Positions 7,941 to 18,295 are shown, counted from the stretch's first letter. The stretch is DNA of 64,000 nucleotides from Trabulsiella guamensis ATCC 49490 (GCF_000734965.1 NZ_JMTB01000117.1:150714-214713), one strand, 5' to 3'. The notes: a model not told the origin generated them from the letters alone. Numbers and translations: made by a program.

Positions 7941-10456
7941 TTGTTTTCCATACTCTCTGATTGAATACATGGAAGAAGAAGAATTCTTGTCAATACGTCA
8001 GTTGGTAATGGCGTCGGTAGTGTTATTATGCACTTAACAACACCATCCCAGCGTACAGACATGGATTCACCTTCATTGATTCCGACAAGGAAAACATTAC
8101 CTTCATCGCCTACAACCCCGGTTTCCTGTTTTCGGGCGTTCATAACGGTAGAGCCAAATGGAGGTACGCTGCCATCAGCAAGACGGATCATTGCCATAGC
8201 TTTTAACCCGGAAATAACGTCAAATTTCCGATAACCAATCGCACCATCAGTCAGTGTGCTGTGTACAACGGCTTTTGTTGCTTCTGTCCGCTCATCCAGT
8301 TCGTCCACTGCGACAATAGCTCTGGAACGGAAGTAACTGTTGACATCCACTAAGACGGCTTTGCCAAAGCGATTTGAACGTATAATGCTACCGTATCCTT
8401 TCACCGGGACATCAGGTACACCGCTGGTATCAACAAGTAACCGGGTTCCTCCCGTTATTCCGCCCCGATGAAAGGCTCCGCCCTCTTTGGTTAAAGTTGC
8501 CCCTCCGGTAAAAGACACTGTAGTGGATGCGAAACGTCCGGCCTGATAAGCTGCATTGATACTGGTGTCAGCAAGGTCACCTCTGTGATTATAGAAAACA
8601 TTAGCACCAATTCTGTCCCGATAGCTGTCAAGGCTCATTTGCATACTGTCAGTGTCGTTCACCCTGTCGTAATACCCAACGCGATGATCTGCAGTATCTT
8701 TGCTGAATGTGCTGTTGTAGCTCATGCGAGAACGTTCGCCCAACGGAATACTCATAGACAGATATACACCATCATCATTACTTCCATAATACCGGCTGCG
8801 ATAGGCTGACAGAGACAGGTTAAGACGTTTCCAGTCCCAGAGATCAAAATCCCCGGATAGTGTTGCTGTATAGCGATTCGTTGAGGGGCGATCCCAGAAT
8901 GTCTGGTGGTCATAGCCAAACCAAAGACTAAGACCAGAATCCCTGAACCGTTTGTTAAGCGTAAGGGTATACATCTCTTTACTACGGCCAGCAGAAATAC
9001 CGCCGTTACGGGCCTCCAGCCAGTTCGACATAGAAAGATAATTTTTATCTGAAAATCGATACCCGGCAAATGTCACCTGACTGTCAATTTCATCGAATGT
9101 CTTCGAGTAACTCACCCGATATGACCTGCCATCTGAAGAATGGCTACTCTCATTTTTTAATTTTGCTCGTGACTGCGTTACATCAAAAGAAATAGCACCG
9201 AATAATAATAAATCCCGCCCCACACCAAACGATAAGGCACCATAAGATGGCGCAACTAAAGCCCCCCCATACAGGGACCAGCCATTCGATATCCCCCGGG
9301 ACAATTCTCCGGTGATAAAGTGAGGGCCATTAAATTTGTGTCTGAAGTCAGAGGGGCGTCCAAGAGCAACTTTGTAACGCCAGTCACCAGGTCTGGTTAA
9401 ATAGGGAATCGATGCAGTACTGACCTTGAATTGCTGTACAGAGCCATCCTGTTCTTCAACACGTACGTCCAGTTCACCAGAAACCGAATCATTAAGATCC
9501 TGGATTCGGAAAGGACCAGAGGGCACCTGAGTTTCATATAAAACACGTCCCTGTTGGCTGATAATCACGCGCGCATTCGTACGGGCAACCCCGGTGACTT
9601 CCGGCGCATAACCTCTTAATCCTGGAGGTAGCATGTTATCATCAGAAGCGAGGCTGGTACCGGTAAAACGAAAACCATCAAATAACCCTGAATTCAGATA
9701 ATCTTCGCCAGCGATCAGTCGGGCTTTAAGCGATGGAAGTGCACGATAAGCATAGAAACGACTCCATTCCAGTCGTCTGTCGATACTCTGACCTTTATTC
9801 TGGTTATCCATATGACTTTGCCAGTCTGCACGTATGCGCCATGCACCAATATTACCTCCCGTTGTTCCGTTTCCGCGAAACAAGTAGGCGTCCGGCATTC
9901 CTGTCTGCTGTCTGGCCTGCAGCGAAATATTATAGTCGAGTAAAATACCAGCAATACCGTTATCCCACCTTGAAGGTGGTTCCCAATTATCTGACACATA
10001 TTCCAGATATGTCTTTGGCATTGAAATATTCAACGACGAGGTGCTGAGGTCAACTTTAACATCCATACCAGACAAAGATGATTCGCTGGCACATTCATTA
10101 TTATGCCACCACGACAGGTTTTTCAGATATTCTTCTTTTATTCCAATTTTTTGTATCAATTCTGCTGTGATACACGCATGGCTGACATCCGGAGTATCAT
10201 CGGAATCATAAACGGTGACAGAGTGTTCAGATAGTTCGTTTTTATTAATCTGAACAACCAGGTCATACGTTCCTGGCATCACATAATCATCCTGAGAAAA
10301 ACGATTTAAATCAATTTTACTTCGGTCATTAATGTCCAGAAACTCTGTATTAAACTGAGCACCACCTGATGCTGCATAAAACGGCGCCATCGACAATGAC
10401 AGCGATGTAACTATACTTAATGGTTTCAGGTTTGTTTTATTTAAATATATTAGCAC
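7937..10456 (-). CDS. Fimbrial outer-membrane usher (839 aa)
   Basis: The likely start is GTG 10456; no in-frame ATG precedes it. The signal peptide ends near MAPFYA. The N-terminal domain begins FNTEFLDINDRSKIDLNRFSQ, which is diagnostic for PapC/FimD ushers. It is followed by the beta-barrel with plug segment (VIISQQGRVLYETQVPSGPFRIQDL) and C-terminal domains (GSVPPFGSTVMNARKQETGVVGDEGNVFLVGI). It forms the pore through which subunits are polymerised and secreted. Length is in the usual 800-870 range. It is coupled to the chaperone gene and follows the major subunit after 85 nt. Confidence 0.95.
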   Translation of the reverse strand: MLIYLNKTNLKPLSIVTSLSLSMAPFYAASGGAQFNTEFLDINDRSKIDLNRFSQDDYVMPGTYDLVVQINKNELSEHSVTVYDSDDTPDVSHACITAELIQKIGIKEEYLKNLSWWHNNECASESSLSGMDVKVDLSTSSLNISMPKTYLEYVSDNWEPPSRWDNGIAGILLDYNISLQARQQTGMPDAYLFRGNGTTGGNIGAWRIRADWQSHMDNQNKGQSIDRRLEWSRFYAYRALPSLKARLIAGEDYLNSGLFDGFRFTGTSLASDDNMLPPGLRGYAPEVTGVARTNARVIISQQGRVLYETQVPSGPFRIQDLNDSVSGELDVRVEEQDGSVQQFKVSTASIPYLTRPGDWRYKVALGRPSDFRHKFNGPHFITGELSRGISNGWSLYGGALVAPSYGALSFGVGRDLLLFGAISFDVTQSRAKLKNESSHSSDGRSYRVSYSKTFDEIDSQVTFAGYRFSDKNYLSMSNWLEARNGGISAGRSKEMYTLTLNKRFRDSGLSLWFGYDHQTFWDRPSTNRYTATLSGDFDLWDWKRLNLSLSAYRSRYYGSNDDGVYLSMSIPLGERSRMSYNSTFSKDTADHRVGYYDRVNDTDSMQMSLDSYRDRIGANVFYNHRGDLADTSINAAYQAGRFASTTVSFTGGATLTKEGGAFHRGGITGGTRLLVDTSGVPDVPVKGYGSIIRSNRFGKAVLVDVNSYFRSRAIVAVDELDERTEATKAVVHSTLTDGAIGYRKFDVISGLKAMAMIRLADGSVPPFGSTVMNARKQETGVVGDEGNVFLVGINEGESMSVRWDGVVKCIITLPTPLPTDVLTRILLLPCIQSESMENK

Positions 10457-10541
10457 AAAGCCACATCCATTAGAATTGGTCTTAATTTTCCGTTTTATTT
10501 AATGTGAACCTGCAAATTTAATTGCAGGTTCAGAGTTATTA

Positions 10542-11078
10542 TTACAGGTAGCTTAAAGTGAAATTAGCCTGACCGGTAAAATCACCTTCATTAACAGTAA
10601 CCGTTGCTGGTGCTGCCGGGGCAATTGTTTTCAGCATTGCTTTAAAATGTAAAACGTTATCGCCCTGAACAAGATTCCCCGACTGCCAGGCAGGTCCGTT
10701 AATTGCAATATTAGTACCCAAATCACTGGTCAGTCTCACACCAACATCACCAGCAGAAGCGCTAACAGCCAGTAAATCAGTACCGGCAGTGACACCCGTA
10801 AAAGCAGCATGAGCTTTTTTACCCACAACACTTGCATCACACTGTTCCAGTGTGATGGTAAAGTCGCGAGGTACAGAAGACCCTGTATTTACCAGGCTTG
10901 TGCGAGATATCTGGCCTAACTGTACGGTCTGATTAGCGTCCTGAAAAGAAATGGAGCAAGGTGCGTCAATAATTGTACCTTTGAAGGTAATTGTTCCATG
11001 CCCGGAGTCAGCATGAGAGACAGAACACAGTGCAAAACAAGCTGATGCCACTAAAGCGTTAAATTTTAACTTACGCAT
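10542..11078 (-). CDS. Major fimbrial subunit, type-1 pilin family (178 aa)
   Basis: The signal peptide MRKLKFNALVASACFALCSVSHA is followed by GTITFKGTIIDAPCSISFQD and a second cysteine in LEQCDAS, the disulfide of FimA-like pilins. The C-terminal strand DFTGQANFTLSYL has the penultimate tyrosine. As the first structural gene of the operon with a donor-strand-type N-terminus, it is most likely the rod-forming pilin. The ribosome site is weak to moderate (AAGGAT). Its upstream region carries a 9-bp tandem repeat. Confidence 0.92.
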   Translation of the reverse strand: MRKLKFNALVASACFALCSVSHADSGHGTITFKGTIIDAPCSISFQDANQTVQLGQISRTSLVNTGSSVPRDFTITLEQCDASVVGKKAHAAFTGVTAGTDLLAVSASAGDVGVRLTSDLGTNIAINGPAWQSGNLVQGDNVLHFKAMLKTIAPAAPATVTVNEGDFTGQANFTLSYL

Positions 11079-11629
11079 ATATTCATCCTTAGAGTGTTAA
11101 CATAAAACAAACCATTTTTGTATTTAGTAATGATAATGTTGCATAAAGCTGACAAAAAAGGCCTGCGGCAGTATTAAATCAAACCTCCCGTAGAAAACAA
11201 ATATTTAAATCCATTTTAAAGAATTTAAAGAATTTAAAGAATTTAAAGAATTTAAAGAATTTAAAATGATGAGTTGTTGGTTGTCAGGCAGTGATCTAAT
11301 AAGATGGCTTTAACTAAAGAGCATTACATGTAACAGCTGTAATAAAGCCCATGTTCTACTAAAATACAGTATGGAAGCTTATTGATGATATATGCCTCAC
11401 CAGGCCCCGACATTAAGATTTTCAGGAGTACAGTTACGTATCACCACTCACAGAGACTGTCCAGTAGCATTGCGGAACTATGACTAATAAAAGATGCAAG
11501 TCATTATGGCAATATGTAACAGTCACTACAGCCGTATAGTATAAAAGTAATCGCCGCTGCTGAGTTATCAGGCGGCAACGCAATCGTGTTAATCCATGTT
11601 CATGAATAGTGGTAAGCGACTATTTACAG
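11079..11629. promoter_or_regulatory. Control region between fidL-like gene and fimbrial operon
   Basis: This is a 550-bp, AT-rich interval without a credible ORF. It must contain the promoter of the minus-strand fimbrial operon. The MarT-like regulator gene lies just upstream on the same strand, so a MarT-type binding region is expected here. The only obvious structure is the 9-bp tandem array at 11221-11265. I could not pick a confident -35/-10 pair. Confidence 0.5.
11221..11265. repeat. Tandem 9-bp repeat, five perfect copies of GAATTTAAA
   Basis: Five exact copies of GAATTTAAA run from 11221 to 11265, preceded by a partial unit (TTTTAAA, 11214-11220). The array begins about 145 bp upstream of the major pilin start codon. 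The unit length is not a multiple of a helical turn, so each gain or loss would change the spacing and phase between upstream and downstream promoter elements. Confidence 0.95.
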
Positions 11630-12109
11630 CTATTTAGTCAAACAATAAAAAAGTGGAATTGGACCTTCATAAAAAATATAAGCGTTAGGACCCTGTTTTT
11701 GAATTGAAATGTTCGTGGATTTGTGATTAACAAGGTAAAAAGGTGATAAATGGTCTTTCAGATTCACGTCGTCCGTATCATCTTCATTCATTTTTTCATA
11801 CTGTTCTGAAGTAAGACTTATATTATTCATGTCCATATGATATTGAAATGATATCTTCCTGTGTAAATTTGAAATAAATAAGTCTTGATTATATATTTCA
11901 CCATCAAGAATAATCTCTCCTTTCTTTGCGTGACTATTGAAAAAGAAATAAACGATGGTGTGAAGTTGTATATTGCCTTTAACTGATGTATAACGTACTG
12001 TGCAAGTTGAGGGAGACGTCGATGTGCTATTGTTGACGTTATAACGGATCGCAAAGAACATTACACATAATGCAACCAGTAAACTTAATACGAGATTCCA
12101 TTTTTTCAT
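11630..12109 (-). CDS. fidL: FidL-like single-pass membrane protein (159 aa)
   Basis: The chosen start ATG 12109 lies 8 nt after the stop of the MarT-like gene and gives a clean membrane anchor (MKKWNLVLSLLVALCVMFFAI). An upstream in-frame start at 12145 would overlap that gene. The remaining 130 residues are periplasmic and begin CTVRYTSVKGN. They end PLFYCLTK, with cysteines near both ends. The paralogue at 59822-60310 shares this pattern (CIARMVYVQG, PRFFCEK). FidL is encoded beside MarT in Salmonella pathogenicity island 3; by analogy with ToxS it may stabilise or tune the periplasmic domain of the regulator, though its function is not established. Confidence 0.75.
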   Translation of the reverse strand: MKKWNLVLSLLVALCVMFFAIRYNVNNSTSTSPSTCTVRYTSVKGNIQLHTIVYFFFNSHAKKGEIILDGEIYNQDLFISNLHRKISFQYHMDMNNISLTSEQYEKMNEDDTDDVNLKDHLSPFYLVNHKSTNISIQKQGPNAYIFYEGPIPLFYCLTK

Positions 12110-12117
12110 GTATCTGT

Positions 12118-12927
12118 TTACCCTCTGTATACATAAGTGATACAAAATGGTGAACTTTCTTTATCCAGCGGTTTGGGGCAGGCAACCATGCGTACTGATG
12201 TAATGTGCTGCCATGATGTGGTGTATATATATGGATATATTTTACAGTTAATAGCGGCTATCCCTTTTTTGATGGCTTCTGTTTTAGCGACGAACGTATC
12301 TTTATTAATATAGATATTGCAATCCCCTTCTTTGATGAATGGTTCATAGTTTTCGTAAAATGATTGGTAATAACCATTAGAGTTCAAATGATCTAAATAT
12401 ATAATAATTACTGCAGATACAATAAGAACAAAGGAAACGATTTTGCTTTGTAAAAATCGTTCATGTAATGTTGTTTGAGTATCGGCAATTGTTAATTGCC
12501 CGTTGTCCTGAGGCGGACTACCGATACATTCATCTGTCTTTTCCATTAGAGGTGACGATATACTGGATTCCTCTGTTTTATCTTCCAGTAATTGAATTTG
12601 GCAGAACTCGGACGTAAAACAAAATCCCTTTCTCGAAATAGTCCTTATCATAGTTGTGCCACATTCAAAACCCGCGATTGTGGAGAGCCCTTTACGTAAA
12701 TGAGATATGTTTTGATAAAGAATATTGGTGGACATTTCTTCATCGTGCCACACCTCTCGCATAAACGTTGAGTGAAGTACAATATCAGGTGCATTTAGAA
12801 GAAGAATTGAGAGACAGAGTGAAGATGATTTTGTTAACTGGAATGTCATCTCTGTCTTTCGTGATTTTAACAGTGATAGAGAAGGCCAAAATTCTATATA
12901 ATTATCAATTAGATAACCTGTGTGCAT
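12118..12927 (-). CDS. marT: MarT/ToxR-like membrane-bound winged-helix regulator (269 aa)
   Basis: Residues 1-110 form an OmpR/ToxR-type winged helix: IDNYIEFWP, LTKSSSLCLSILLLNAPDIV, LYQNISHLRKGL and the wing IRTISRKGFCF. A linker of about 50 residues leads to one membrane segment at 163-180 (IVSFVLIVSAVIIIYLDH). An 88-residue periplasmic domain with cysteines follows. Regulators of this design bind DNA from the inner membrane. MarT activates the autotransporter gene misL in Salmonella. Here the gene lies directly upstream of a fimbrial operon on the same strand, so the fimbriae are its likely target. A second marT-fidL pair lies at 59822-61061. Confidence 0.85.
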   Translation of the reverse strand: MHTGYLIDNYIEFWPSLSLLKSRKTEMTFQLTKSSSLCLSILLLNAPDIVLHSTFMREVWHDEEMSTNILYQNISHLRKGLSTIAGFECGTTMIRTISRKGFCFTSEFCQIQLLEDKTEESSISSPLMEKTDECIGSPPQDNGQLTIADTQTTLHERFLQSKIVSFVLIVSAVIIIYLDHLNSNGYYQSFYENYEPFIKEGDCNIYINKDTFVAKTEAIKKGIAAINCKIYPYIYTTSWQHITSVRMVACPKPLDKESSPFCITYVYRG

Positions 12928-13168
12928 GGAACAGTGCTCAAGTTAATACTCGTGTCTAAAAATGGAAACTTGCTAAGTTTACTGAAAACAAACTCATAAT
13001 GGAACGTACCATAGAATAATCCTAACGTTACGGAAGTTGTTCGGTTTGCCCGCTATAAACTCATATTATCGTTGTTGTTGCCACGTTATACTCTTGTGCG
13101 CCCTGCATGGGCGCACTCTTGCGCAAGCAGTGCCGACGTGAAGAACCTGAACAGGCAGAAGGACAACA

Positions 13169-16100
13169 ATGGATACCAATACAAAGAAAGGTTATGACCT
13201 TATCAACCGCCGCTGCAAACAATGGGTGAATGAAGAAGAGGTACGCCATGTCTGGATGAAAGGGCTGGAAGAGGCCTTGCAGATTGATCTCGACGCGGAA
13301 CGAGCTAAGCGCGATTCCAGTTACAACAATGTCATCATTGAATTCAAAGGGCCTGGGCTGTTCAAGGGCAACGAGACGAGCCCTAAGTTCATAGAGGCTA
13401 CCGAGGGCCGTTTACTCAAGTACATCCAGCGGCTAGCGGCTGAGCAAGGCATGGACGAGAAGGACTACATTGGTATTGCCATCGACGGTGACCATGTTGG
13501 TTTCGCACAGGTTCAGGAGGGCAAGATCATTCACCAGCCCTTAATGCCATTCTCAATAATAACCTTCCAGATGGTCGTCGATGCATTAAAAGCCAACTTC
13601 CGACGGGCCATCACGTCCGAAAATTTGGCTGAGGACTTTGGCCACCTTTCCACCACTGGTCGAGAGTTCATGCAGGTGTTGTCGGATGCGCTGGAAGACG
13701 CTCTCGGTCAATCCGGCAATCGCAAGATAAAGATGCTTTTCGAGGAGTGGGCGACTTTGTACGGTCAAGCCGCCGACCTCAGCATTCAGCAACGCAAGAA
13801 AATCAGCGGCTCACTTGGCTTTGATTTCAATGGTCCTGCGTACATTGATTTACCTGCAAAGCTTTTCGTTACGCACACCTTTCACTCGCTGTTGATGAAG
13901 CTGATAGCGGCCGAGATTGTGGCTGCACATGGCATGGCATCCAGTGCCTCGCTGATTCATGAGCTGTTGGCTATCGACAACAACGAGGCGTTGATTGCTG
14001 CGTTGCGTGCCGATGTGGAGCACGGTGGATTCTTCAACGCAGTGGGCTTGCATGGCTTTGTCGAAGAAGCAATTTTTAGTTGGTATCTGGACGCAGCAAG
14101 TAAAAGGACAGTTCGCTCGTCGTTATGTCTGGCGATCCGCACCCTGTTGGCACAACTGTCGGTTTACCGTTTTGACACAATCAAGAAGGCAGGTCGTTCG
14201 CGTGATGTATTGCGTGATTTCTACCAGGACCTCGTGCCGGAAGGACTGCGCAAAAGCCTCGGAGAATTCTATACACCAGACTGGCTGGTGGAGCATGCTG
14301 TGGCCAAGCTCGGCTATAACGACGCCAAGTGGCTTGCTGCTCGTCTGTTAGACCCGACCTGTGGTTCAGGCTCGTTTTTGCTTGAAGCCATCGAGCAGAA
14401 GCGTCGTGCTGCGCTTGCGGCTGGCTGGAATGCAGACCGCACTGTAGAAATGCTCACGACAACGATCTGGGGTTTTGACCTTAACCCTCTGGCTGTCCAG
14501 TCTTCTCGCGTTAACTTCCTGATCGCCATTGCAGATCTGTTGCAGCAGTGTAAAGGCAAAGATGTTGAGATTCCGGTGTTGCTGGCGGATGCTGTGTATT
14601 CCCCTGCACCTCCCCCTGATGGCGACCAAACAGTGATCGAGTACAGCATCGGTAGTGAGCATGCCAACCTGCAAGTTGTGTTGCCCACCGAACTCGTGCG
14701 TGATCGTGTTTTGCTCGATCAGGTGTTTCAACTCATGGGCATGGAGGTCGAGAACGATACCGAATATCCTGCCGTAGCTAAGGAGATGATCAAATCAGGT
14801 GTGCTCTCGAAAGCACAGTCTGATGAGTGGCAGGTGCATCTAAAAGAAACTTACGACCAAGTGCTCGCGTTGCACCGACAGAACTGGAATGGCATCTGGT
14901 TCCGGATCGTTCGCAATTTCTTCTGGTCGGCTACTGCTGGCCAGTTCGATGCCATCGTGGGCAATCCACCGTGGGTTCGCTGGTCGAATCTACCAGAGGC
15001 CTATCGCAACCGTGCCAAGCCAACGTGCGAGAAGTACGCGATCTTCTCCGACACTAAATTCCATGGAGGCAATGAGCTGGACATCTCAGCCATGATTACC
15101 TACACGACGGCTGACAAGTGGCTGGTTGAAGGAGGAAGGTTGGTGTTCATTATCACTCAGACCGTCTTCCAGTCGCCGTCGTCACAGGGCTTCCGCCGTT
15201 TCCGTATTAACGTAACGGATCGCCTCGTACCGCTGTCAGTCGATGATATGAAGGATCTGAAACCCTTCCCGGATGCGGCGAACAAGACAGCCGTCGCGAT
15301 GTTCACCAAAAAGATTCAAGGCGTGACTGCATACCCTCTTGATTACCGCGTTTGGTTCGGAAAACCGAAGAGTGACAGCGCTGGTAATCCTAAGAAGGGA
15401 CGCGGAGGACTACCGCAGCGCTTGAAGGCCATCGACCCTCGCTTGCATCGTTCAGATGTACTTGGACTGGTAGATGTGATCCAGATGGAAGCCAATCCGG
15501 TATCGGACACGATGGAAGGTGCACCTTGGGCAGTGATGAAGCCCGGCCATTTTGCGGCGTACAAGTCACTATTTGGGCCTTCAACCTGGGTCAATGGTCG
15601 CAAAGGGATTACCACTGACTTGAATGGCGTCTATTTCGTCGAAGTGATCGATTCAAACTCTGCAGACAAGACCGTCAAGATTCGCACCCGACCACAGGAG
15701 GGTAAGACCGACCTCGGGAAACCTCGCGACTTCTGGGTGGAAGCCGATAGCCTGTATCCGCTCGCCAAAGGTGCTGGCGACCTGCATCCGTGCTACTTCC
15801 TGCCAGAGAACAACCTATACACCTTCGTTCCCAATAAGGGAATCAACCGGGCATCACTCGACATAGCGGCAGTGAGCTACAGTACGCACACAAACCCTAA
15901 GACCTTCAATTTTTTCAAAGCCTACGAGTTTTTTTTAGAGTCGCGTTCTACCTTCAGGACGCGTATGAAAGGAGCGCCCTTCTTCTCAATATACAATGTT
16001 GGCGACTACACCTTTTCCCCATATAAGGTGGTCTGGGCCGAGATGACGGGCGATTTTGCCGCTGCAGTTGTGGCTTCAGGTGTGGTACCGGGATATGGCT

Positions 16101-16435
16101 CGCGCGTGTACGTCCCCGACCACAAGCTTTATTTCGCCGATTTTAAAGAACCAGAGCCAGCTTACTTCCTGTGTGGGCTTTTACATTCGGAAATCGTCAA
16201 GGAAATGATCGAGGCTCATAACGTCGCTACCAACATGGGAGACATATTCAAACATGTCAGCTTGCCCCTGTTTGATCCATTGAACTCAGCCCACACTGAT
16301 CTCGCGAACCTGGTTAAACAAGCGCATGGTGAGCACGATGCAGAAATACGATCCCGCACGGTTATCAAAGTACGGAATTCAGCAGCCAAATTGATCGAAG
16401 AGGAAATCATGCAACGCAACCAGTCCATTTGCTAA
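13169..16435 (+). CDS. Type IIG-like N6-adenine DNA methyltransferase/restriction enzyme (1088 aa)
   Basis: The start ATG 13169 follows AAGGACAACA. SAM-binding motif I is D395-PTCGSGSF and catalytic motif IV is N599-PPW in FDAIVGNPPW, both hallmarks of gamma-class adenine methyltransferases of the Eco57I type. The N-terminus contains a D-x(n)-E-x-K pattern (DSSYNNVIIEFKG, with E58 and K60) that could be a PD-(D/E)xK nuclease core. The roughly 300 residues after motif IV are the usual place of a target-recognition domain. Length near 1,100 residues fits single-chain restriction-modification enzymes. No separate nuclease, specificity or BREX/DISARM partner is next to it. Base composition is more GC-rich than its neighbours, suggesting separate acquisition. 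Confidence 0.85.
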   Translation: MDTNTKKGYDLINRRCKQWVNEEEVRHVWMKGLEEALQIDLDAERAKRDSSYNNVIIEFKGPGLFKGNETSPKFIEATEGRLLKYIQRLAAEQGMDEKDYIGIAIDGDHVGFAQVQEGKIIHQPLMPFSIITFQMVVDALKANFRRAITSENLAEDFGHLSTTGREFMQVLSDALEDALGQSGNRKIKMLFEEWATLYGQAADLSIQQRKKISGSLGFDFNGPAYIDLPAKLFVTHTFHSLLMKLIAAEIVAAHGMASSASLIHELLAIDNNEALIAALRADVEHGGFFNAVGLHGFVEEAIFSWYLDAASKRTVRSSLCLAIRTLLAQLSVYRFDTIKKAGRSRDVLRDFYQDLVPEGLRKSLGEFYTPDWLVEHAVAKLGYNDAKWLAARLLDPTCGSGSFLLEAIEQKRRAALAAGWNADRTVEMLTTTIWGFDLNPLAVQSSRVNFLIAIADLLQQCKGKDVEIPVLLADAVYSPAPPPDGDQTVIEYSIGSEHANLQVVLPTELVRDRVLLDQVFQLMGMEVENDTEYPAVAKEMIKSGVLSKAQSDEWQVHLKETYDQVLALHRQNWNGIWFRIVRNFFWSATAGQFDAIVGNPPWVRWSNLPEAYRNRAKPTCEKYAIFSDTKFHGGNELDISAMITYTTADKWLVEGGRLVFIITQTVFQSPSSQGFRRFRINVTDRLVPLSVDDMKDLKPFPDAANKTAVAMFTKKIQGVTAYPLDYRVWFGKPKSDSAGNPKKGRGGLPQRLKAIDPRLHRSDVLGLVDVIQMEANPVSDTMEGAPWAVMKPGHFAAYKSLFGPSTWVNGRKGITTDLNGVYFVEVIDSNSADKTVKIRTRPQEGKTDLGKPRDFWVEADSLYPLAKGAGDLHPCYFLPENNLYTFVPNKGINRASLDIAAVSYSTHTNPKTFNFFKAYEFFLESRSTFRTRMKGAPFFSIYNVGDYTFSPYKVVWAEMTGDFAAAVVASGVVPGYGSRVYVPDHKLYFADFKEPEPAYFLCGLLHSEIVKEMIEAHNVATNMGDIFKHVSLPLFDPLNSAHTDLANLVKQAHGEHDAEIRSRTVIKVRNSAAKLIEEEIMQRNQSIC

Positions 16436-16689
16436 TGCAGGCCGAGGAGTGAATATGAGCGTTCAATTCACTTATGCGATATTTTGGGTTGTAGCCCGGC
16501 TACAACGGCATCTCCAGAGGAACCTGTCGTGGTTCCTTTTGCCACCCGTTCTGTAACTGAACAGGACGTTGACTGGTCATAACGATAATTCAAAAAAAAC
16601 TACGATTACAAACGATAAAAAATCACATATACATTTATGTATATAGGGAATGCAATTTCGCCACCTTTTAGCATAATTCCAAATATTTT

Positions 16690-17144
16690 CAGACGCACAT
16701 AATCTTCCCGAACACCACCATCCATACGGCTAACCTATTCAAGAATGTCAATGCCATCACCGCCGCTCATCTGACGGTGTTGCGTTACCACGGCGTGAAA
16801 CACGTGCTTATTGCGTATGACCGTGATGAGGTGGGAGATCAGGGGCGTAGCGTGTGGCGACTGAACTGCTGGCCTGTGATCTGGACGCGTGGCGGGTGAG
16901 CTTCCCGCCGGGTATGGATGCGAATGACTATACGCTCATAAGCAGCAGTCCGGAGTCGGTGCTGGCGCTGCAACAGGTCAGGTGGCTTGGTTCCGTCAGT
17001 GGCCACGGTGTGGTGTTCAGCCATGAATCACCGTCTGTACCTGAGGTAACGGCCAGCCAACAGAGTCCTTCTTCGTTAATTGTCGCTGAGTCAGCGGTTT
17101 CACAGGCCGCGATGGACGTGGTGGTTCATGAAAGCACATACTGA
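16690..17144 (+). pseudogene. Toprim-domain primase remnant, frameshifted
   Basis: One frame reads AAHLTVLRYHGVKHVLIAYDRDEVGD, which contains the Toprim D-x-D signature. After a frameshift near 16845 another frame continues VATELLACDLDAWRVSFPPGMDANDY, the usual continuation in CHC2/Toprim primases of mobile elements. The zinc-finger N-terminus is absent and the 3' part fades near 17144. This is a leftover of an integrative element or plasmid primase and marks the methyltransferase area as mobile DNA. Confidence 0.65.
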
Positions 17145-17444
17145 AAGATAATCCCCTGGCAGATGTAAAGGCCGGGAGATCAGACAAATAGAGTAAACTG
17201 GTGGTACCTCACTTCTCGTTCATCATCGTGTATTTGGGTGAAAAGGCCCGTGGATGCATCCTGCAGGTTCTTCATACCTTCCGTAAAAAAATAGCCTGGC
17301 AGTACAGCAGAGTTAATGCCTGACCGGATAATCACACTAACTCCCTGAATAGGGCTAAAAACAACATTACCCATAAAGTAAACGTAGATTATTATGCGCG
17401 TATAGAAAAAATACTGATGCGTCTGATGAAATTGTTACTGTGTC

Positions 17445-18295
17445 TGGTGATCTTCGCTGGGGTAGTAGCGTGTCCAGGCGAAAAGGGCACGTCCGGGCAA
17501 AAGTTGTCACACCGGAAGTCCAACAGGTAAAATGACAGTAATTAACGGTAAATAATGTGAAAATCTGGTTTGTTACATAAATCTACGTCGGAACGAGGTG
17601 TTACTGAGAATAAAGTGCTCAGCAAGTTTCCCTGCCTTAGCTCTGGATAACTATGTGAATATTTCTAATTCACGACTGCAATATGCGGCAGCTAATGGCT
17701 TGTCTCAGGAGGAAACGCAGACAGGACTGAATAAGCTTGCTAAAAACGAATTACCGGATGGTGCTAATATCGCAAAAGTGTTTGTTGATGGTTATAAATA
17801 TTGGGTCATGATTGTATACGTCGGGTATTTTAGTTCTGCTGGCTCCATCGGCAAGGTGATTGGTAGTGAAGTGATTGTGTAGATAACTAACGGAACATAC
17901 CAGTGGTTTGACCTGTGCCAGTCGGGCAATGAAAACAAAGGCTGGGACTGGAAAAACAGTACCAGTTCAGGCATAGCAGGTATACTTGCACCGGGAAGAA
18001 CTGTCTGGTTAAACGTCGGTATTGCTATGGGAGCACATTCTTTACCGATGGTCCTGATGCCGGCTCTATTGGATGAGTGGTTGCCGGGTCATGGGGCGGT
18101 GGAATGTTTGGGATGTATTGTAAATTCAGTTACAGGAAAAGAGCTTCCTGACTCCATTTATACAGGTGTTGGTTCCGGTGGTTCTGAATTTATTGGTGGT
18201 TTCATTAAAGATAGCGTGATTTCCGAGCTGATAAATATTAAAGAAAGTGAAGGGGTTGCGTCGACTTCTGAGCTTATTTATATCCGCGTGATGCC
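17445..18295 (+). pseudogene. Decayed CdiA-like pretoxin fragment with internal stop
   Basis: The DNA at 17445-17560 aligns by eye with 888-990 (shared words include TAGCGTGT, GGGCAAAA, AAGTTGTC, CCGGAAGT), but lacks one A in the GGGCAAAAA run, which breaks the frame. Further on, one frame is open from 17598 to 18326 except for a single TAG at 17880-17882. It reads ALDNYVNISNSRLQYAAANGLS, then after the stop ITNGTYQWFDLCQSGNEN and LNVGIAMGAHSLP. The style is that of polymorphic-toxin C-terminal regions. It runs into the 3' end of the acpT-like gene on the other strand, so the junction lies near 18280. Confidence 0.5.
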
